DNA of 64,000 nucleotides from Pseudomonas viridiflava (GCF_003702045.1 NZ_RBTP01000012.1:186001-250000), one strand, 5' to 3'. Numbered from the stretch's first letter, positions 55,703 to 64,000 are shown. Made by a program: numbers and translations. Notes: a model not told the origin generated them from the letters alone.

Positions 55703-56029
55703 ATGATGAAAGGTGGCATGGCTGGCCTGATGAAGCAGGCCCAGCAAATGCAGGAAAAAATGGCCAAGATGCAGGAAGAACTGGCCAACGCGGAAGTCAC
55801 CGGTCAATCGGGCGCAGGCCTGGTGAGCGTGGTGATGACCGGTCGTCATGACGTCAAGCGCATCAACCTGGATGACAGCCTGATGCAGGAAGACAAGGAA
55901 GTGCTGGAAGACCTGATCGCCGCAGCCGTCAACGACGCTGTGCGCAAGATCGAACAGGCCAGCCAGGACAAGACCGCTTCCATGACCGCCGGCATGCAAC
56001 TGCCGCCGGGCATGAAGCTGCCGTTCTGA
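55703..56029 (+). CDS. ybaB: Nucleoid-associated protein YbaB/EbfC
   Basis: A 108-residue DNA-binding protein of the YbaB family with the usual helical start ([22 protein letters not shown]), conserved [24 protein letters not shown] and Met-rich end [12 protein letters not shown]. It forms dimers that bind and bridge DNA. An AGGAGA site precedes two adjacent ATG codons (55703, 55706). It is normally followed at once by recR, but here a terminator and four foreign-looking genes come between. Confidence 0.95.
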   Translation: MMKGGMAGLMKQAQQMQEKMAKMQEELANAEVTGQSGAGLVSVVMTGRHDVKRINLDDSLMQEDKEVLEDLIAAAVNDAVRKIEQASQDKTASMTAGMQLPPGMKLPF

Positions 56030-56050
56030 CGGTCGCTCTTGCGGGTATCA

Positions 56051-56079
56051 ATGCCAGGCCATGTGCCTGGCATTTTTTT
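56051..56079 (+). terminator. Strong terminator after ybaB
   Basis: ATGCCAGGC (56051-56059) and GCCTGGCAT (56065-56073), loop CATGT, followed by seven T residues. It ends the dnaX-ybaB transcript, so recR, 4.5 kb further on, is not part of it. Confidence 0.88.
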
Positions 56080-56176
56080 GGGCGCAGGATTGTGTCTGCC
56101 ACTGAACCCTCTATGTGGCCAGAGGAATAGGGCGTTCCGCGTCCCGGCGTACCGACTGACGCGTCCGCTGCCGGGT

Positions 56177-57643
56177 TCACTCCGCCCCAAACCCCACAAT
56201 CGCTTTGGTTTCCAGATACTCCTCGAACCCCTGCACGCCATACTCGCGCCCGTTGCCTGAACGCTTATAGCCACCGAACGGTGCCATCGGATTCCAGGCC
56301 GGGTAGTTGAGGTGCACTTGCCCGGCGCGGATCCGCGAGGCCACGGCGCGTGCCTGCTGCAGGTCCTCGCCCTGTACATGGGCGCCCAGCCCGTACACCG
56401 TGTCATTGGCGATGGCGACCGCTTCGTCGAGGGAGTCGTAGGCGATCAGACACAGCACCGGGCCGAAGATCTCCTCCTGAGCGATGCGCATCGAAGAGTC
56501 TACGTCGGAGAACACGGTCGGCCGGGTGTAAAAGCCTTTTACATGGCCCTCCACGCGGCCCGGTCCGCCACAGATCAGTTTAGCGCCTTCGCCGATGCCC
56601 GCCTCCATCATCGCCTGCACGCGATGAAACTGGGCTTCGTTGGCGATCGGGCCCAGTACGGTGTGTTCCGATTGGGGGTCGCCCACGATGATCGCGTTGG
56701 CGGTTTCGATGGCCAATGCTTCGACGTCTGCCAGCCTGTCCCTGGGCACGATCATGCGGGTCGGAGCACTGCACGATTGGCCGACGTTACGGAATGCCGC
56801 CATGACGCCCAGCGGTACGGCCTTGGCGAAGTCTGCATCCGGCAGCAGCACGTTGGGGGACTTGCCGCCCAGTTCCTGGGTGACGCGTTTGACGGTTGGT
56901 GCCGCCGCCTGCGCGACAAGCGCGCCCGCGCGGTTGGAGCCGGTGATGGAAATCATGTCGATGTCGGGGTGGGCCGCCATCGCGCCGCCGACGTCAGGGC
57001 CGTTGCCGTTGACCAGGTTGAATACCCCGGCAGGCAGCCCGGCGTCGTGTATCAGTTTCGCGAACAACAATGCGCTCAAAGGGGACAGTTCGCTGGGCTT
57101 GAGCACCACCGTGCAGCCTGCGGCGATGGCTGGCGCGACCTTGGCCGTGATTTGGTACAGCGGCCAATTCCACGGTGTGATGAGACCGCACACCCCGATG
57201 GGTTCGCGCTGAATCGCGGTGGTGCCTTCGACGGTTTGAAACGGATACGTCGTCAGCAGATCCCGGGCAACCCGAACGTGTTCAGCCGCCAGTGGAACCT
57301 GCATGGCCCGCGCCGAGCTGATCGAGGCCCCCATTTCCAGCGACAGCGCCTGCGCCAGATCTTCCTTGCGTTCGATGATCAGCTTGTGGAGCCGGCCGAT
57401 CACCTTGGCCCGCGCTTCAGGCGAGGTAGCAGACCAGGCAGGGAAGGCCGCCCGCGCTGCCGCCACTGCGCGATCCACGTCCGCGGCCGAGCCGCTTGCA
57501 ACGTGTGCGACGACTTCTTCGGTGGCCGGGTTGATCACCGGCAGGGTCGCCGGAACCACGGGCGAGCACCAGCGGCCATCAATGTAAAGCTGCTGCGCGG
57601 TCTGCGGATCGACGCGATGGCTGTTCAAGGAATAGGTAGTCAT
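56177..57643 (-). CDS. NAD(P)-dependent aldehyde dehydrogenase
   Basis: A 488-residue member of the aldehyde dehydrogenase superfamily. The coenzyme-binding segment ITPWNWPLYQITAKVAPAIAAGCTVVLKPSE, the general-base glutamate in TQELGGKSPNVLL (about residue 260) and the nucleophilic cysteine in NVGQSCSAPTRM (about 294) are intact. Substrate unknown. It belongs to a minus-strand group with ridA and a PLP aldolase-like gene, which would suit oxidation of an aldehyde released by the latter. 169 bp separate it from ridA, with a hairpin in the gap, so it may have its own promoter. Confidence 0.9.
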   Translation of the reverse strand: MTTYSLNSHRVDPQTAQQLYIDGRWCSPVVPATLPVINPATEEVVAHVASGSAADVDRAVAAARAAFPAWSATSPEARAKVIGRLHKLIIERKEDLAQALSLEMGASISSARAMQVPLAAEHVRVARDLLTTYPFQTVEGTTAIQREPIGVCGLITPWNWPLYQITAKVAPAIAAGCTVVLKPSELSPLSALLFAKLIHDAGLPAGVFNLVNGNGPDVGGAMAAHPDIDMISITGSNRAGALVAQAAAPTVKRVTQELGGKSPNVLLPDADFAKAVPLGVMAAFRNVGQSCSAPTRMIVPRDRLADVEALAIETANAIIVGDPQSEHTVLGPIANEAQFHRVQAMMEAGIGEGAKLICGGPGRVEGHVKGFYTRPTVFSDVDSSMRIAQEEIFGPVLCLIAYDSLDEAVAIANDTVYGLGAHVQGEDLQQARAVASRIRAGQVHLNYPAWNPMAPFGGYKRSGNGREYGVQGFEEYLETKAIVGFGAE

Positions 57644-57777
57644 CCAGCGGGCTCCCCGGAGCGATAAAGGATCGACGGCAGTGGATGGCCTGTGAAGCCA
57701 ATCCGTTTCATATCAATAAGCTAACAAAGCGATCTGGATAAAAAGCGCCGATCTGTAGGGCTGCGAAGAATAATCTG

Positions 57778-57805
57778 CTGTATGCGGCCTGCTAAGCGCA
57801 TACAG
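57778..57805 (-). terminator. Hairpin downstream of ridA
   Basis: CTGTATGCG (57778-57786) and CGCATACAG (57797-57805), perfect 9-bp arms, ten-base loop, eight bases past the ridA stop. On the minus strand it is followed by a mixed, only moderately T-rich stretch, so termination is likely partial. Confidence 0.45.
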
Positions 57806-57812
57806 CCGGTTT

Positions 57813-58208
57813 TCAGCTACAACGTTTATGTGCGAGCGCTTCGATTTCGATCAGATAGCCGTGGTGCAGTTCTGGAACCGGCACCACGGCACGGGCCGGA
57901 CGGTGTTCGCCCAGAGACCCGGCATAAAGACGGTCGAACGCAGGCCAATGGGTTACACCAACCACGTAGACCGTGACCTTGATCAGGTCGTCGGCGCTGC
58001 ACCCGGCGGCATTGAGAATCGCCAGCAGGTTGTCCAGCGCGACGGCTGCCTGGACCTCGAACGGCTCGTCGACACTGTGGCTGCCGTCGGCGCGCACCGG
58101 CAGTTGTCCTGAAACATGCAGCACGCCCTGATGCAGCACCGCCTGGGAATAATGCCCGCCCGGCGCTGCGGCGCGGGGCGTGCTGATCAGTTCGATATCA
58201 CCAGCCAT
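57813..58208 (-). CDS. RidA family enamine/imine deaminase
   Basis: A 131-residue YjgF/YER057c/UK114 protein. The pattern GHYSQAVLHQGVLHVSGQLPV at the start, the block AVALDNLLAILNAAGCSADDLIKVTVYV, and RPARAVVPVPELHHGYLIEIEALA with its conserved arginine are typical. RidA proteins hydrolyse reactive enamine/imine intermediates made by PLP enzymes. The gene overlaps the end of a PLP-enzyme gene by eleven bases, so a protective or pathway role beside that enzyme is very likely. Confidence 0.92.
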   Translation of the reverse strand: MAGDIELISTPRAAAPGGHYSQAVLHQGVLHVSGQLPVRADGSHSVDEPFEVQAAVALDNLLAILNAAGCSADDLIKVTVYVVGVTHWPAFDRLYAGSLGEHRPARAVVPVPELHHGYLIEIEALAHKRCS

Positions 58209-59376
58209 GTAAGCGACCCCACGTGTTTACGTCACCTTCGCCATCCAGCGCGTGGTAGTCGGGGAATTGCGCCCCCGTGGCACAGGCGTGGTTTGGCAGG
58301 ATGCGCAGACGGCTGCCGATCGGGAAGTGCACAGTGATATCGCTGCTATCCTGGGCGGCAAGGGTGACGATGCCGTGCTCCTGATTGGCACCGGTGACGC
58401 GCGCACCCTCGATCCAGTCGCCCGTTTCGGTACAGACCTGGCCATAACCGAAATCCTGCCGCTGGCGCTGGGTGCCGCGATCTCGGCTCATGGCCATCCA
58501 GCCGGCATCGACGATGATCCAGCCTTTGTCCCGCTGATGGCCGATGACGGTGGTCAGCACGCTCAAAGCCAGTTCATCGGCCGCGCACACACCAATGTTA
58601 TGCATGACCAGGTCGAAGAACACATACACACCGGCCCTGACTTCGGTTACGCCTTCCAGGTTTTGCGCCGACAAGGCGGTTGGCGTCGAGCCGATGCTGA
58701 CACCGGGGCAGGGCAGTCCTGCGTCACGGAGGCGCTCCGCAGCCCAGACGCACAGATGGCGCTCCTGTTCGGCCATCGCTTGCAGTGCGTTGGGCGTATC
58801 GAGGTCGTAGCTGGAGCCGGCATGGGTCATCACGCCGCGCAGTTGCTGGCCGCCCTCGACCAGCACGCGGGCGACATCCAGCAGCATGTCGTCATCAGCC
58901 GCCAGGCCGGATCGATGACCATCACAGTCGATCTCGATCCACACCTCGAAACGTTCGTCCTGCGCCTGACCGAACGCAACGATGCTCTGCGCCGCGACGA
59001 CGCTGTCCGTCAGGATGCTCAGGCGGCATCCCTTGCGGCGCAGCGCCAGGGCCTGGCCCAGCTTGCCGGGGGCAATGGCGACGGCATAGAACACATCGTC
59101 GATGCCATCGGCGAAACAGTGTTCGGCTTCTTTAAGGGTCGAGACCGTGACACCGCTGGCACCGGCGGCCAGCTGCGCCTGGATGACTGGCAGGGATTTG
59201 CTGGTCTTGACGTGCGGACGTAAACGCACCCCAAGGTGGTTCATGCGTTGCTGCATGCGCTGAATATTGCGCTGCATGCGCGGCACATCGATCAGGGCGA
59301 CAGGGGTGTCGAAGGCAGGCGGAACGCGGTGTATCGAAGGCGCTGACATGAGGGTTGCTCGGGTGGCTGGGGACAT
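58198..59376 (-). CDS. D-threonine aldolase / D-serine dehydratase-like PLP enzyme
   Basis: A 392-residue enzyme of the DSD1/D-threonine aldolase group (alanine-racemase N-terminal fold). The cofactor lysine is in LRPHVKTSKSLPV (about residue 60). The C-terminal metal site PNHACAT (H and C two apart), as in zinc-dependent D-serine and hydroxyaspartate dehydratases, is present. Members cleave D-3-hydroxy amino acids to glycine plus aldehyde, or dehydrate them to keto acids. Start uncertain: ATG at 59376, ATG at 59349 (MSAPSIHRV) or an upstream GTG. It diverges from the LysR gene, 68 bp away. Confidence 0.87.
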   Translation of the reverse strand: MSPATRATLMSAPSIHRVPPAFDTPVALIDVPRMQRNIQRMQQRMNHLGVRLRPHVKTSKSLPVIQAQLAAGASGVTVSTLKEAEHCFADGIDDVFYAVAIAPGKLGQALALRRKGCRLSILTDSVVAAQSIVAFGQAQDERFEVWIEIDCDGHRSGLAADDDMLLDVARVLVEGGQQLRGVMTHAGSSYDLDTPNALQAMAEQERHLCVWAAERLRDAGLPCPGVSIGSTPTALSAQNLEGVTEVRAGVYVFFDLVMHNIGVCAADELALSVLTTVIGHQRDKGWIIVDAGWMAMSRDRGTQRQRQDFGYGQVCTETGDWIEGARVTGANQEHGIVTLAAQDSSDITVHFPIGSRLRILPNHACATGAQFPDYHALDGEGDVNTWGRLHGW

Positions 59377-59444
59377 GTCCACTCTACTCACCGAGCATGA
59401 AGCTGTGGTTCAATCGCGTGTCATCAATCCTTAAGCTGAACTGA

Positions 59445-60329
59445 ATGATTGCCATCGAAGATTTGCGTCTGGCCGTCACCTTGTCGCGTTGCGAATCGCT
59501 GAGTGCCGCAGCCAGAATCCTCAACGTTTCGCCCCCAGCGCTGTCGATGCGGTTGCGCAAGCTGGAAGCGCAACTGGGCATCATCCTGGCCAATCGCGAT
59601 GCCCGCCGCTTGAGCCTGACCGCCGACGGAGAACGTTTTGCCCGGGAAAGCGCGTACTTGCTTGAGCAGTTGGAGGCGCTGCCTGAATCGTTCAAACAGC
59701 ATGACGAACGTCTGGTCGGCACGCTCAGGTTGGCCGCGCCTTTCGGGTATGGCCGCCAGCGCATTGCGCCGCTGCTTGCACGTTTTGCCAAGCTGCACCC
59801 TCAGTTGCGATTGCACCTGGATCTGCGTGAAACACCCTGGCCTGATCGGCACGACAGCGATGCGGTGATTCACATCGGCAGCCTCAACGACAGCCTGTGG
59901 ATCGCCCGCCCGCTGGCCCACAACAACCGCTGGCTGTGCGCCAGCCCGGACTATCTGGAGCAGCACGGGATGCCTGCCTCGCCTGACGAACTGGCCCGGC
60001 ATCGCTGCATCTGTATTCGGGAGAATGACGAAGACGTGACCCTCTTGCACATGCACAAGGGTGCCACGAAAAAGACCTTGCGCATCGAGCCTGCGCTGTT
60101 GAGCAACGATGGCTCCGTCGCCCGCCGCTGGGCCGAGCAGGGACTGGGTATCGTCCTGCGCTCGGAGTGGGACGTCAGCGACGCCATCGCCCGCGGCGCA
60201 TTGGTGCGGGTGCTTGCCGACTGGCAATTGACCAGCGCGCCAATCAACCTGCTGGTGCCGGTGCGCAAACAACGCAGCGCAAGGGTGCAGGCGTTGATGG
60301 AATTTCTGGAGGGGGCGTTGAAGGGGTGA
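59445..60329 (+). CDS. LysR family transcriptional regulator
   Basis: A 294-residue LysR regulator. Helix-turn-helix at residues about 3-62 (MIAIEDLRLAVTLSRCESLSAAARILNVSPPALSMRLRKLE) and a two-lobed effector domain with SPDYLEQHGMPASPDELARHRCI and WAEQGLGIVLRSEWDV. It is divergently placed from the PLP enzyme gene, the classical arrangement for a LysR protein controlling its neighbour with a substrate-related inducer. 207 bp before recR. Confidence 0.92.
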   Translation: MIAIEDLRLAVTLSRCESLSAAARILNVSPPALSMRLRKLEAQLGIILANRDARRLSLTADGERFARESAYLLEQLEALPESFKQHDERLVGTLRLAAPFGYGRQRIAPLLARFAKLHPQLRLHLDLRETPWPDRHDSDAVIHIGSLNDSLWIARPLAHNNRWLCASPDYLEQHGMPASPDELARHRCICIRENDEDVTLLHMHKGATKKTLRIEPALLSNDGSVARRWAEQGLGIVLRSEWDVSDAIARGALVRVLADWQLTSAPINLLVPVRKQRSARVQALMEFLEGALKG

Positions 60330-60363
60330 GGGTGTTCGTCATTATCAAGGCCGTACTCAGAGG

Positions 60364-60386
60364 GTGGGGGCGAGCTCGCTCCTACG
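60364..60386. repeat. Single REP-like unit upstream of recR
   Basis: GTGGGGGCGAGCTCGCTCCT followed by ACG: one palindromic REP core of the GAGCGAGC variant, without a facing partner. Confidence 0.6.
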
Positions 60387-60536
60387 CACGTTGGAAACAG
60401 TTCACCAACGTTGCACATCGCAATCGGCTTGAGCCGTAAACCCCGACTATTGGTCGCAGCCCCTCATCCCCGAATTGACGCTGGCAGCAACGCGCGGGTA
60501 TAAACCGCGTCTTGTGTTTTTGTCGGATTTTTCTTC

Positions 60537-61139
60537 ATGAGCTTCAGCCCCCTGATTCGCCAGTTGATCGATGCCTTCCGCGTACTGCCGGGTGTGGGTC
60601 AGAAAACCGCGCAGCGCATGGCGTTGCAGCTGCTGGAGCGTGATCGCAGCGGCGGTTCGCGACTGGCGCTGGCCCTGAGTCAGGCGATGGAGGGGGTCGG
60701 TCACTGCCGTCTGTGCCGCACGCTGACTGAGGAAGAACTCTGCCCGCAATGTGCCGACACGCGCCGCGACGATACGCTGCTGTGCGTGGTCGAAGGGCCG
60801 ACGGACGTGTATGCCGTGGAGCAGACTGGCTATCGCGGTCGTTACTTCGTGCTCAAGGGCCATTTGTCGCCACTCGACGGCCTTGGCCCTGACGCCATTG
60901 GCATCCCGCAGTTGATGGAGCGTATCGCCGAGCAGTGCACCTTCACCGAAGTCATCCTGGCCACCAATCCGACGGTGGAAGGCGAGGCGACTGCTCACTA
61001 CATCGCTCAGTTGCTCAACCAGAAGGGCCTGATCGCCTCACGCATCGCCCACGGCGTACCGCTGGGCGGCGAACTGGATCTGGTGGACGGCGGCACGCTG
61101 GCGCATTCCTTTGCCGGGCGCAAACCGATCGCGATGTAG
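60537..61139 (+). CDS. recR: Recombination protein RecR
   Basis: A 200-residue protein of gap repair, acting with RecF and RecO to load RecA. In order: helix-hairpin-helix ([20 protein letters not shown]), a four-cysteine zinc finger ([18 protein letters not shown]), a Toprim domain ([38 protein letters not shown]) and the closing Walker-like region. Standard length. Normally the third gene after dnaX-ybaB. Here it stands apart and must have its own promoter within 60330-60536. Confidence 0.96.
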   Translation: MSFSPLIRQLIDAFRVLPGVGQKTAQRMALQLLERDRSGGSRLALALSQAMEGVGHCRLCRTLTEEELCPQCADTRRDDTLLCVVEGPTDVYAVEQTGYRGRYFVLKGHLSPLDGLGPDAIGIPQLMERIAEQCTFTEVILATNPTVEGEATAHYIAQLLNQKGLIASRIAHGVPLGGELDLVDGGTLAHSFAGRKPIAM

Positions 61140-61168
61140 CAACGCTTCGTCGTTGCAGGCGTTTGGCC

Positions 61169-61492
61169 TTAGCGAAGCGGCGTAATATCCCGCTCCACGG
61201 GGGGGGCGTCCGGGTCCTGGCCTGCGGGGAACTTGCCCTTCAAATGCCAGGCAAAGGCAATGATTTCGGCGATGGTGCGGTACAGCGGTTCGGGAATGCT
61301 GTCACCCAGTTCCATGCGCGCCAGCAGTTTGACCAGCTCGGCGTTTTCGTAGATCGGCACTTCGTATTCGCGTGCAATGTCCAGAATGGCTTCGGCCAGT
61401 TGATCGTCGCCCTTGGCGCTCAGTGTCGGGGCGCTTTGTCCGTCGTAGGTGAGCGCGATGGCCTGGCGAGGTGTATCAAGGGTTTGTGTCAT
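61169..61492 (-). CDS. Orphan FlhB C-terminal domain protein
   Basis: A 107-residue protein matching the cytoplasmic C-domain of FlhB/YscU export-switch proteins: RQAIALTYDGQSAPTLSAKG, then ILDIAREYEVPIYENAELVKLLARMELGDSIPEPLYRTIAEIIAFAWHLKG. Both the membrane part of FlhB and the self-cleaving NPTH loop are absent. The protein starts about where the cleaved fragment would. Its start codon overlaps the fliK stop by one base, so the two are coupled. Related free-standing FlhB-like genes are known from flagellated bacteria; function unresolved. Confidence 0.88.
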   Translation of the reverse strand: MTQTLDTPRQAIALTYDGQSAPTLSAKGDDQLAEAILDIAREYEVPIYENAELVKLLARMELGDSIPEPLYRTIAEIIAFAWHLKGKFPAGQDPDAPPVERDITPLR

Positions 61493-63108
61493 CAGGCGTT
61501 CTCGTCAATCCAGCGTTGTTCGACCGCCGTTCGCGGCCCTTGGGGCGGTGCGCCGTGGTTGCAGGCCAGTTCACCGACGGACAGGCCACAGGCAATCAAC
61601 CGCTCGCGCAAATGCCCCAGCTCCTGCCCGATCAGCGCGGCGCTGTCGGGTCGCTCTGCCCATAACTGGCTCGACAACGTACCGCGCAACAGTTGGGCAT
61701 GCACCTGCATTGGCCCCAGTGGATCGAGGTCGAAGGCCAGGTCCACCTTCCAGAGCTTTTCCCGGGTTTCCTGAACGTCGCCGTCGCCTTTTTCGTTGGC
61801 CGTGTCCTCGTCCGGTTTGTCTTCGCGCTGCACCTTCACCTGCAACGGCACGAGGTCGTGAGCGTTGCGCATCGGCACTTCCATCTGCCAGGTGGTGACC
61901 TGCGTACCGTCAGCGTTGGTGCGTGTCTGGTCCAGACCACCCAGTTGATGGCTCTGCACGCGTGAAACGGCAGCGGCGGCCAGTTTGAGAAGGATTTCCA
62001 GATCGCCTTCCTTCTCGCCGCCGACCGAACGCGATGGCAACGGAAACACACTGGGCTGGGTGCGTGCCGCCACCAGCCCCAGGGTGCCCAGCGCGTTGCG
62101 AATGGCGTTGGGCATGACCCGTGCCAAGGTGTTGGCCGCCGCCGCAGCATTGTAGGACGCGTTGTCAGGCAACCCCGGCAGAACCTGGGCAATCAGGCGC
62201 ATCAGGTTGGCCTTCATGTCCGGCACCTGCATCGGATTCAGGCCGGCCTGCAATCTGGCTTCCAGAAACACGCCGCTGGCGTTCAGGGCCTGGGCGACGG
62301 TTCTGGGTGATGTCATCTGTTCGACATCCGGAATGTCGGCCAGCAATTGATTGATGCTCGCCTGCAACGGCGCGCTGATCGCCGGGCTGTTGCGCGGCAA
62401 GGTCTGCAGCACATTGATCAGGTTTTCCAGCGAGCCTTGGCGGCTCTGCTGGGTCGCGAGTTGCTGCGCCACCGCCAACTGGTCGAACCGACCGGGCAGG
62501 GCGACGAAATTAAGTGCCTGATTGCCCTGCACCTGAGCGCTGAGCAAGCTGCCGACTTTCAACGGCTGAGGGCTGTCGATGGTCAGGCTGGAACCTGCGA
62601 GGGCGGTATTGAGCAGCATCACGATCGAGCGGTAGGTCGCCGGTGTTGCCGCCGCCGAATTCGGAAGGGCGCTGGTCAACTGATCGACGGCCTGGGCCAT
62701 GATCTGGGTGGTCAACACCTTGCCTTGCAGCAGTGTGCCAACGGGCAATTGCCGGGTATCGATCGTGGTCAGCGAGTTTTTCAGCGCGCTGTTGAGCTGC
62801 TGCAGAGTCAGGGTCAGTTCATTGGGCGAGGCCTGCGTCAACTGCAACAGGCTGCCAGGGGTGAACGGCACGGTGCTGCTGACCGGCAAATTGGCCTGAG
62901 TACCGTTGGCGAGTATCAGCTTGAGCAGCAACTGAAAGTTCTGATCAACCTGCTTGAGGGTCAGCACTTCGGCTTCGGCGGTCTGGCCTTCCGGTATCAG
63001 TTGAGCGGAGGCCTGGAGCAGTGTCAGGACCTGCGCCTGGGTAATCGTGGCGCGTAGCTGCGCAGCCGTCGGGGCTGTTGCAGGAACACTGGTGATATCG
63101 CCTGTCAT
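61492..63108 (-). CDS. FliK-family flagellar hook-length control protein
   Basis: A 538-residue protein. The N-terminal 350 residues are Gln/Leu/Thr/Asn-rich and helical without a fixed motif. The C-terminal 150 residues carry the FliK core (WKVDLAFDLDPLGPMQVHAQLLRGTLSSQLWAERPDSAALIGQELGHLRERLIACGL). FliK acts as a molecular ruler and switches export by contacting the FlhB C-domain. Here it is beside an orphan FlhB C-domain gene and away from other flagellar genes, so it may be a second, specialised FliK. Confidence 0.82.
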   Translation of the reverse strand: MTGDITSVPATAPTAAQLRATITQAQVLTLLQASAQLIPEGQTAEAEVLTLKQVDQNFQLLLKLILANGTQANLPVSSTVPFTPGSLLQLTQASPNELTLTLQQLNSALKNSLTTIDTRQLPVGTLLQGKVLTTQIMAQAVDQLTSALPNSAAATPATYRSIVMLLNTALAGSSLTIDSPQPLKVGSLLSAQVQGNQALNFVALPGRFDQLAVAQQLATQQSRQGSLENLINVLQTLPRNSPAISAPLQASINQLLADIPDVEQMTSPRTVAQALNASGVFLEARLQAGLNPMQVPDMKANLMRLIAQVLPGLPDNASYNAAAAANTLARVMPNAIRNALGTLGLVAARTQPSVFPLPSRSVGGEKEGDLEILLKLAAAAVSRVQSHQLGGLDQTRTNADGTQVTTWQMEVPMRNAHDLVPLQVKVQREDKPDEDTANEKGDGDVQETREKLWKVDLAFDLDPLGPMQVHAQLLRGTLSSQLWAERPDSAALIGQELGHLRERLIACGLSVGELACNHGAPPQGPRTAVEQRWIDENA

Positions 63109-63136
63109 TGAATAGTCGACCTGAGGAAATTGCCCC

Positions 63137-63163
63137 TTGGGTGTCAGGAGTCGTATGTATAAT
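63137..63163 (+). promoter_or_regulatory. Possible promoter of ccmA
   Basis: TTGGGT (63137-63142), 15-bp spacer, and a perfect TATAAT (63158-63163), about 136 bp before ccmA. The spacer is shorter than usual. The leader also has short complementary arms GGCCGT and ACGGCC (63182-63213). Confidence 0.35.
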
Positions 63164-63298
63164 ACCGACCCAAAGCGGTCTGGCCGTCATTAAGTTCCCT
63201 TCATTTAACGGCCGTTTCATGCTCGACTTGAACTGCCATTTCCTCCGTTTGTGCTGTTTTCGGCGCATTTCGAGACACCGCGACACTGGAAGCGCTCG

Positions 63299-63940
63299 AT
63301 GACTGCTGCGACCCCACTTCTGCAGGCCACTGCGCTCACATGCGAGCGTGATGGACGCCTGCTGTTCGAAGACCTCGATCTTGCGCTGCATGCCAGCGAG
63401 ATGCTGCAGGTCAGCGGCCCCAATGGCAGTGGCAAGACCAGCCTGTTGCGATTGCTGTGCGGGCTGATGCAACCCACTTCGGGGCAGGTATTGCTCAGCG
63501 GGCGGTCGGTGAGTCGGCAGGGCGCCGAGCTGGCCGGGTACTTACTGTGGATTGGCCATGCGTCGGGACTGAAGCAGTGGCTGACGCCGCTGGAAAATCT
63601 CTCCTGGCTGTATGCGCTGCATGGATCCGGCGAGCCTGCCGACTTCGACCGGGCGCTCGACACTGTCGGTCTGGCCGGTTTCGACGACGTACCTTGCCAT
63701 ACCCTGTCCGCCGGCCAGCAACGCCGCGTTGCGCTGGCACGACTGTATGTGCCGAGTCCGCCCATATGGATGCTCGATGAGCCGTTCACCGCCCTCGACC
63801 CGCAAGGCATCGCCCAACTGGAAGGGCGTCTGGCTGAACATTGCGCGGGCGGCGGCGTGGTTGTCCTGACCACTCATCATGACTTGGTCCTCAAACCTGC
63901 CGGTTATCGACAACTGGATCTGGGAAGCAGGCCGGTATGA
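63299..63940 (+). CDS. ccmA: Haem exporter ATP-binding protein CcmA
   Basis: A 213-residue ABC ATPase of the cytochrome c maturation system, driving release of haem-loaded CcmE with CcmB, CcmC and CcmD. Walker [10 protein letters not shown] (about 40-48), signature [14 protein letters not shown] and Walker [14 protein letters not shown] are intact. I use the ATG at 63299 ([15 protein letters not shown]), preceded by TGGAAG. The PuuD and respiratory cytochromes would depend on this system. It overlaps ccmB by four bases. Confidence 0.95.
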   Translation: MTAATPLLQATALTCERDGRLLFEDLDLALHASEMLQVSGPNGSGKTSLLRLLCGLMQPTSGQVLLSGRSVSRQGAELAGYLLWIGHASGLKQWLTPLENLSWLYALHGSGEPADFDRALDTVGLAGFDDVPCHTLSAGQQRRVALARLYVPSPPIWMLDEPFTALDPQGIAQLEGRLAEHCAGGGVVVLTTHHDLVLKPAGYRQLDLGSRPV

Positions 63941-64000
63941 GCAACGTGTTCGTCCTTTTGTTGCAGCGCGAGGCGCGATTGCTGGTTCGCCGTCCTGCAG
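63937..64000 (+). CDS. ccmB: Haem exporter membrane protein CcmB (N-terminal fragment)
   Basis: Only the first 21 codons are in the window: [21 protein letters not shown]. The start overlaps the ccmA stop as ATGA, and the beginning resembles CcmB, whose first transmembrane helix would follow. The rest lies beyond the window edge. Confidence 0.85.
   Translation, partial: MSNVFVLLLQREARLLVRRPA

Overview
The window looks like chromosome of a fluorescent pseudomonad, most likely of the Pseudomonas syringae group. The base composition is GC-rich, the coding is dense, and gene sets known from Pseudomonas are present (phhABC-phhR, aotJQMOP-argR, aruCFGDBE, PuuD-type urate oxidation, smc-zipA-ligA, dnaX-ybaB). 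Palindromic repeats of the GTGGGAGCGGACTTGTCCGCG type are scattered between genes. No plasmid, phage, insertion sequence, tRNA or CRISPR array was seen. One small stable RNA, the SRP 4.5S RNA, is present.

Layout. 0-2.5 kb: an Lrp-type regulator, a LysE-type exporter and a YedI/DUF808 membrane protein. 2.7-11.2 kb: a ureide (lower purine) pathway. A Tsx-like porin, puuD, allA, alc, uraD and puuE lie on the minus strand. uraH and a GntR/FadR-type regulator lie on the plus strand, followed by an MFS transporter. 11.4-16.4 kb: two small unknown proteins, then phenylalanine hydroxylation (phhABC) divergent from the TyrR-like regulator phhR. 16.5-19.1 kb: a DUF2790 protein, a candidate 36-residue membrane protein and acs. 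19.6-33.1 kb: basic amino acid uptake (aotJQMOP), its regulator argR and the arginine succinyltransferase pathway (aruC F G D B, a small unknown protein, aruE). 33.4-39.6 kb: guanine deaminase and xanthine dehydrogenase (guaD-xdhC-xdhB-xdhA). 39.9-47.6 kb: a second GntR regulator, smc, zipA and ligA. 48-53 kb: a zinc-binding peptidase-like protein, a GNAT acetyltransferase, the 4.5S RNA, an MscS channel and a Tat-exported phosphoesterase. 53.4-61.1 kb: dnaX-ybaB, then a four-gene insertion (aldehyde dehydrogenase, RidA, D-threonine-aldolase-like PLP enzyme, LysR regulator), then recR. 61.2-64 kb: an orphan FlhB C-domain protein and a FliK protein, divergent from ccmA-ccmB.

How the genes work together. 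The two purine loci together cover guanine to glyoxylate: guanine to xanthine (GuaD), urate (XdhAB, assembled with XdhC), 5-hydroxyisourate (PuuD), OHCU (UraH), allantoin (UraD), allantoate (PuuE), ureidoglycolate (Alc), then glyoxylate and urea (AllA). The arginine locus takes up arginine and converts it to glutamate and succinate. Matches to the ArgR recognition pattern precede both aotJ and aruC. The phh locus converts phenylalanine to tyrosine, recycles the pterin and transaminates the product, under PhhR. 

Points that deserve attention are a shared TTGTATACAA-type operator in the ureide locus, degenerate ATPase motifs in PhhR, a roughly 190-200 bp composite palindromic repeat built from REP cores plus an extra flanking module, a second dispersed repeat family, the insertion that separates recR from dnaX-ybaB, and a free-standing FlhB C-domain paired with FliK away from other flagellar genes.
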